This document shows positions 63,816-64,000 of a stretch of 64,000 nt of DNA, piece after piece; the first letter of the stretch is position 1, and the number at the start of each line of letters is the position of its first letter. The stretch lies in assembly GCA_951640165.1 (NCBI GenBank), contig OX621242.1, positions 13,323,501 to 13,387,500 of the forward strand, in the 5' to 3' direction. The notes under the pieces were generated by a model. That model was not told the DNA's origin. It ran no database searches and saw only the letters and a program-made list of their open reading frames with translations. The translations under genes were made by a program, and so were the position numbers. This DNA is from Pseudoips prasinana (taxonomy: Eukaryota > Arthropoda > Insecta > Lepidoptera > Nolidae).

Positions 63816-64000
63816 CAACTTAAGTCAGCTCTGTCAGACAACCTTTGGATGGATAGGAACTGTATGTAAAGAAAATAGTAATAGGAGTCCAACAAATAAA
63901 TGATACTAAGGCACTGTGTTATAAATAACAATTAATTAAAACAAAAAATATCACACACCCAATTTAAATCTTATTGGTTCCTTGTCCACCCAACGGTTGT

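Overview
The window looks like repeat-dense intergenic DNA from an insect, most probably a moth or butterfly. The main evidence is several short Helitron-like families ending in a GC-rich hairpin plus CACAGCTAG, many tRNA-derived SINEs with intact A and B boxes, Jockey, RTE and CR1-like LINEs, a Tc1 and a mariner element, and AT-rich sequence with GT-AG introns. No bacterial operon, CRISPR array or genuine tRNA/rRNA gene is seen.

Region 1-2.8 kb holds a LINE tail, a GTCY-rich lepidopteran repeat and Helitron debris. Region 2.8-18.6 kb is one nested insertion about 15.9 kb long. A small MITE (halves at 2690-2779 and 18645-18700) was split by an element bounded by TAACGG/CCGATA ends with a TATA target duplication. 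This element behaves like a minus-strand LTR retrotransposon with direct terminal repeats of about 468 bp. Both terminal repeats carry the same Jockey-type LINE at the same place, with different later deletions. The right-hand Jockey copy was in turn split in its ORF1 by a second, nearly complete Jockey-type LINE (13029-18209, 12-bp target duplication). That second LINE keeps an open ORF2 and an ORF1 broken by a single in-frame TAA. Between the terminal repeats lie tandem repeats and a decayed RNase-H LINE.

Region 18.7-49 kb is a mosaic of SINEs, Helitron-like elements (one nested inside another, two near-identical copies flanking a TTAA palindromic MITE), MITEs with TAA, TTAA or long-TIR structure, microsatellites and a decayed intron-bearing DNA transposon (42.6-43.5 kb). 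Two likely host features occur here: a 155-aa single-membrane-span protein (39106-39573, minus) and a possible promoter/first exon with strongly T-skewed downstream DNA (33.4-36.5 kb).

Region 49-64 kb has the one confidently recognised host gene, an intronless short-chain dehydrogenase/reductase (49488-50426, minus). It is followed by an RTE reverse transcriptase fragment, a dead mariner, an intact-looking Tc1 element inserted in a CR1-like LINE ORF1, and more SINE/RTE debris. A striking cluster of perfect or near-perfect palindromes lies at 52.4-52.9 and 60.5-62.0 kb, two of them at the ends of RTE fragments.

The reading frames supplied with the window allow GTG/TTG starts, so several apparent starts were moved to ATG. 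All family names rest on motifs read by eye; no database search was possible.
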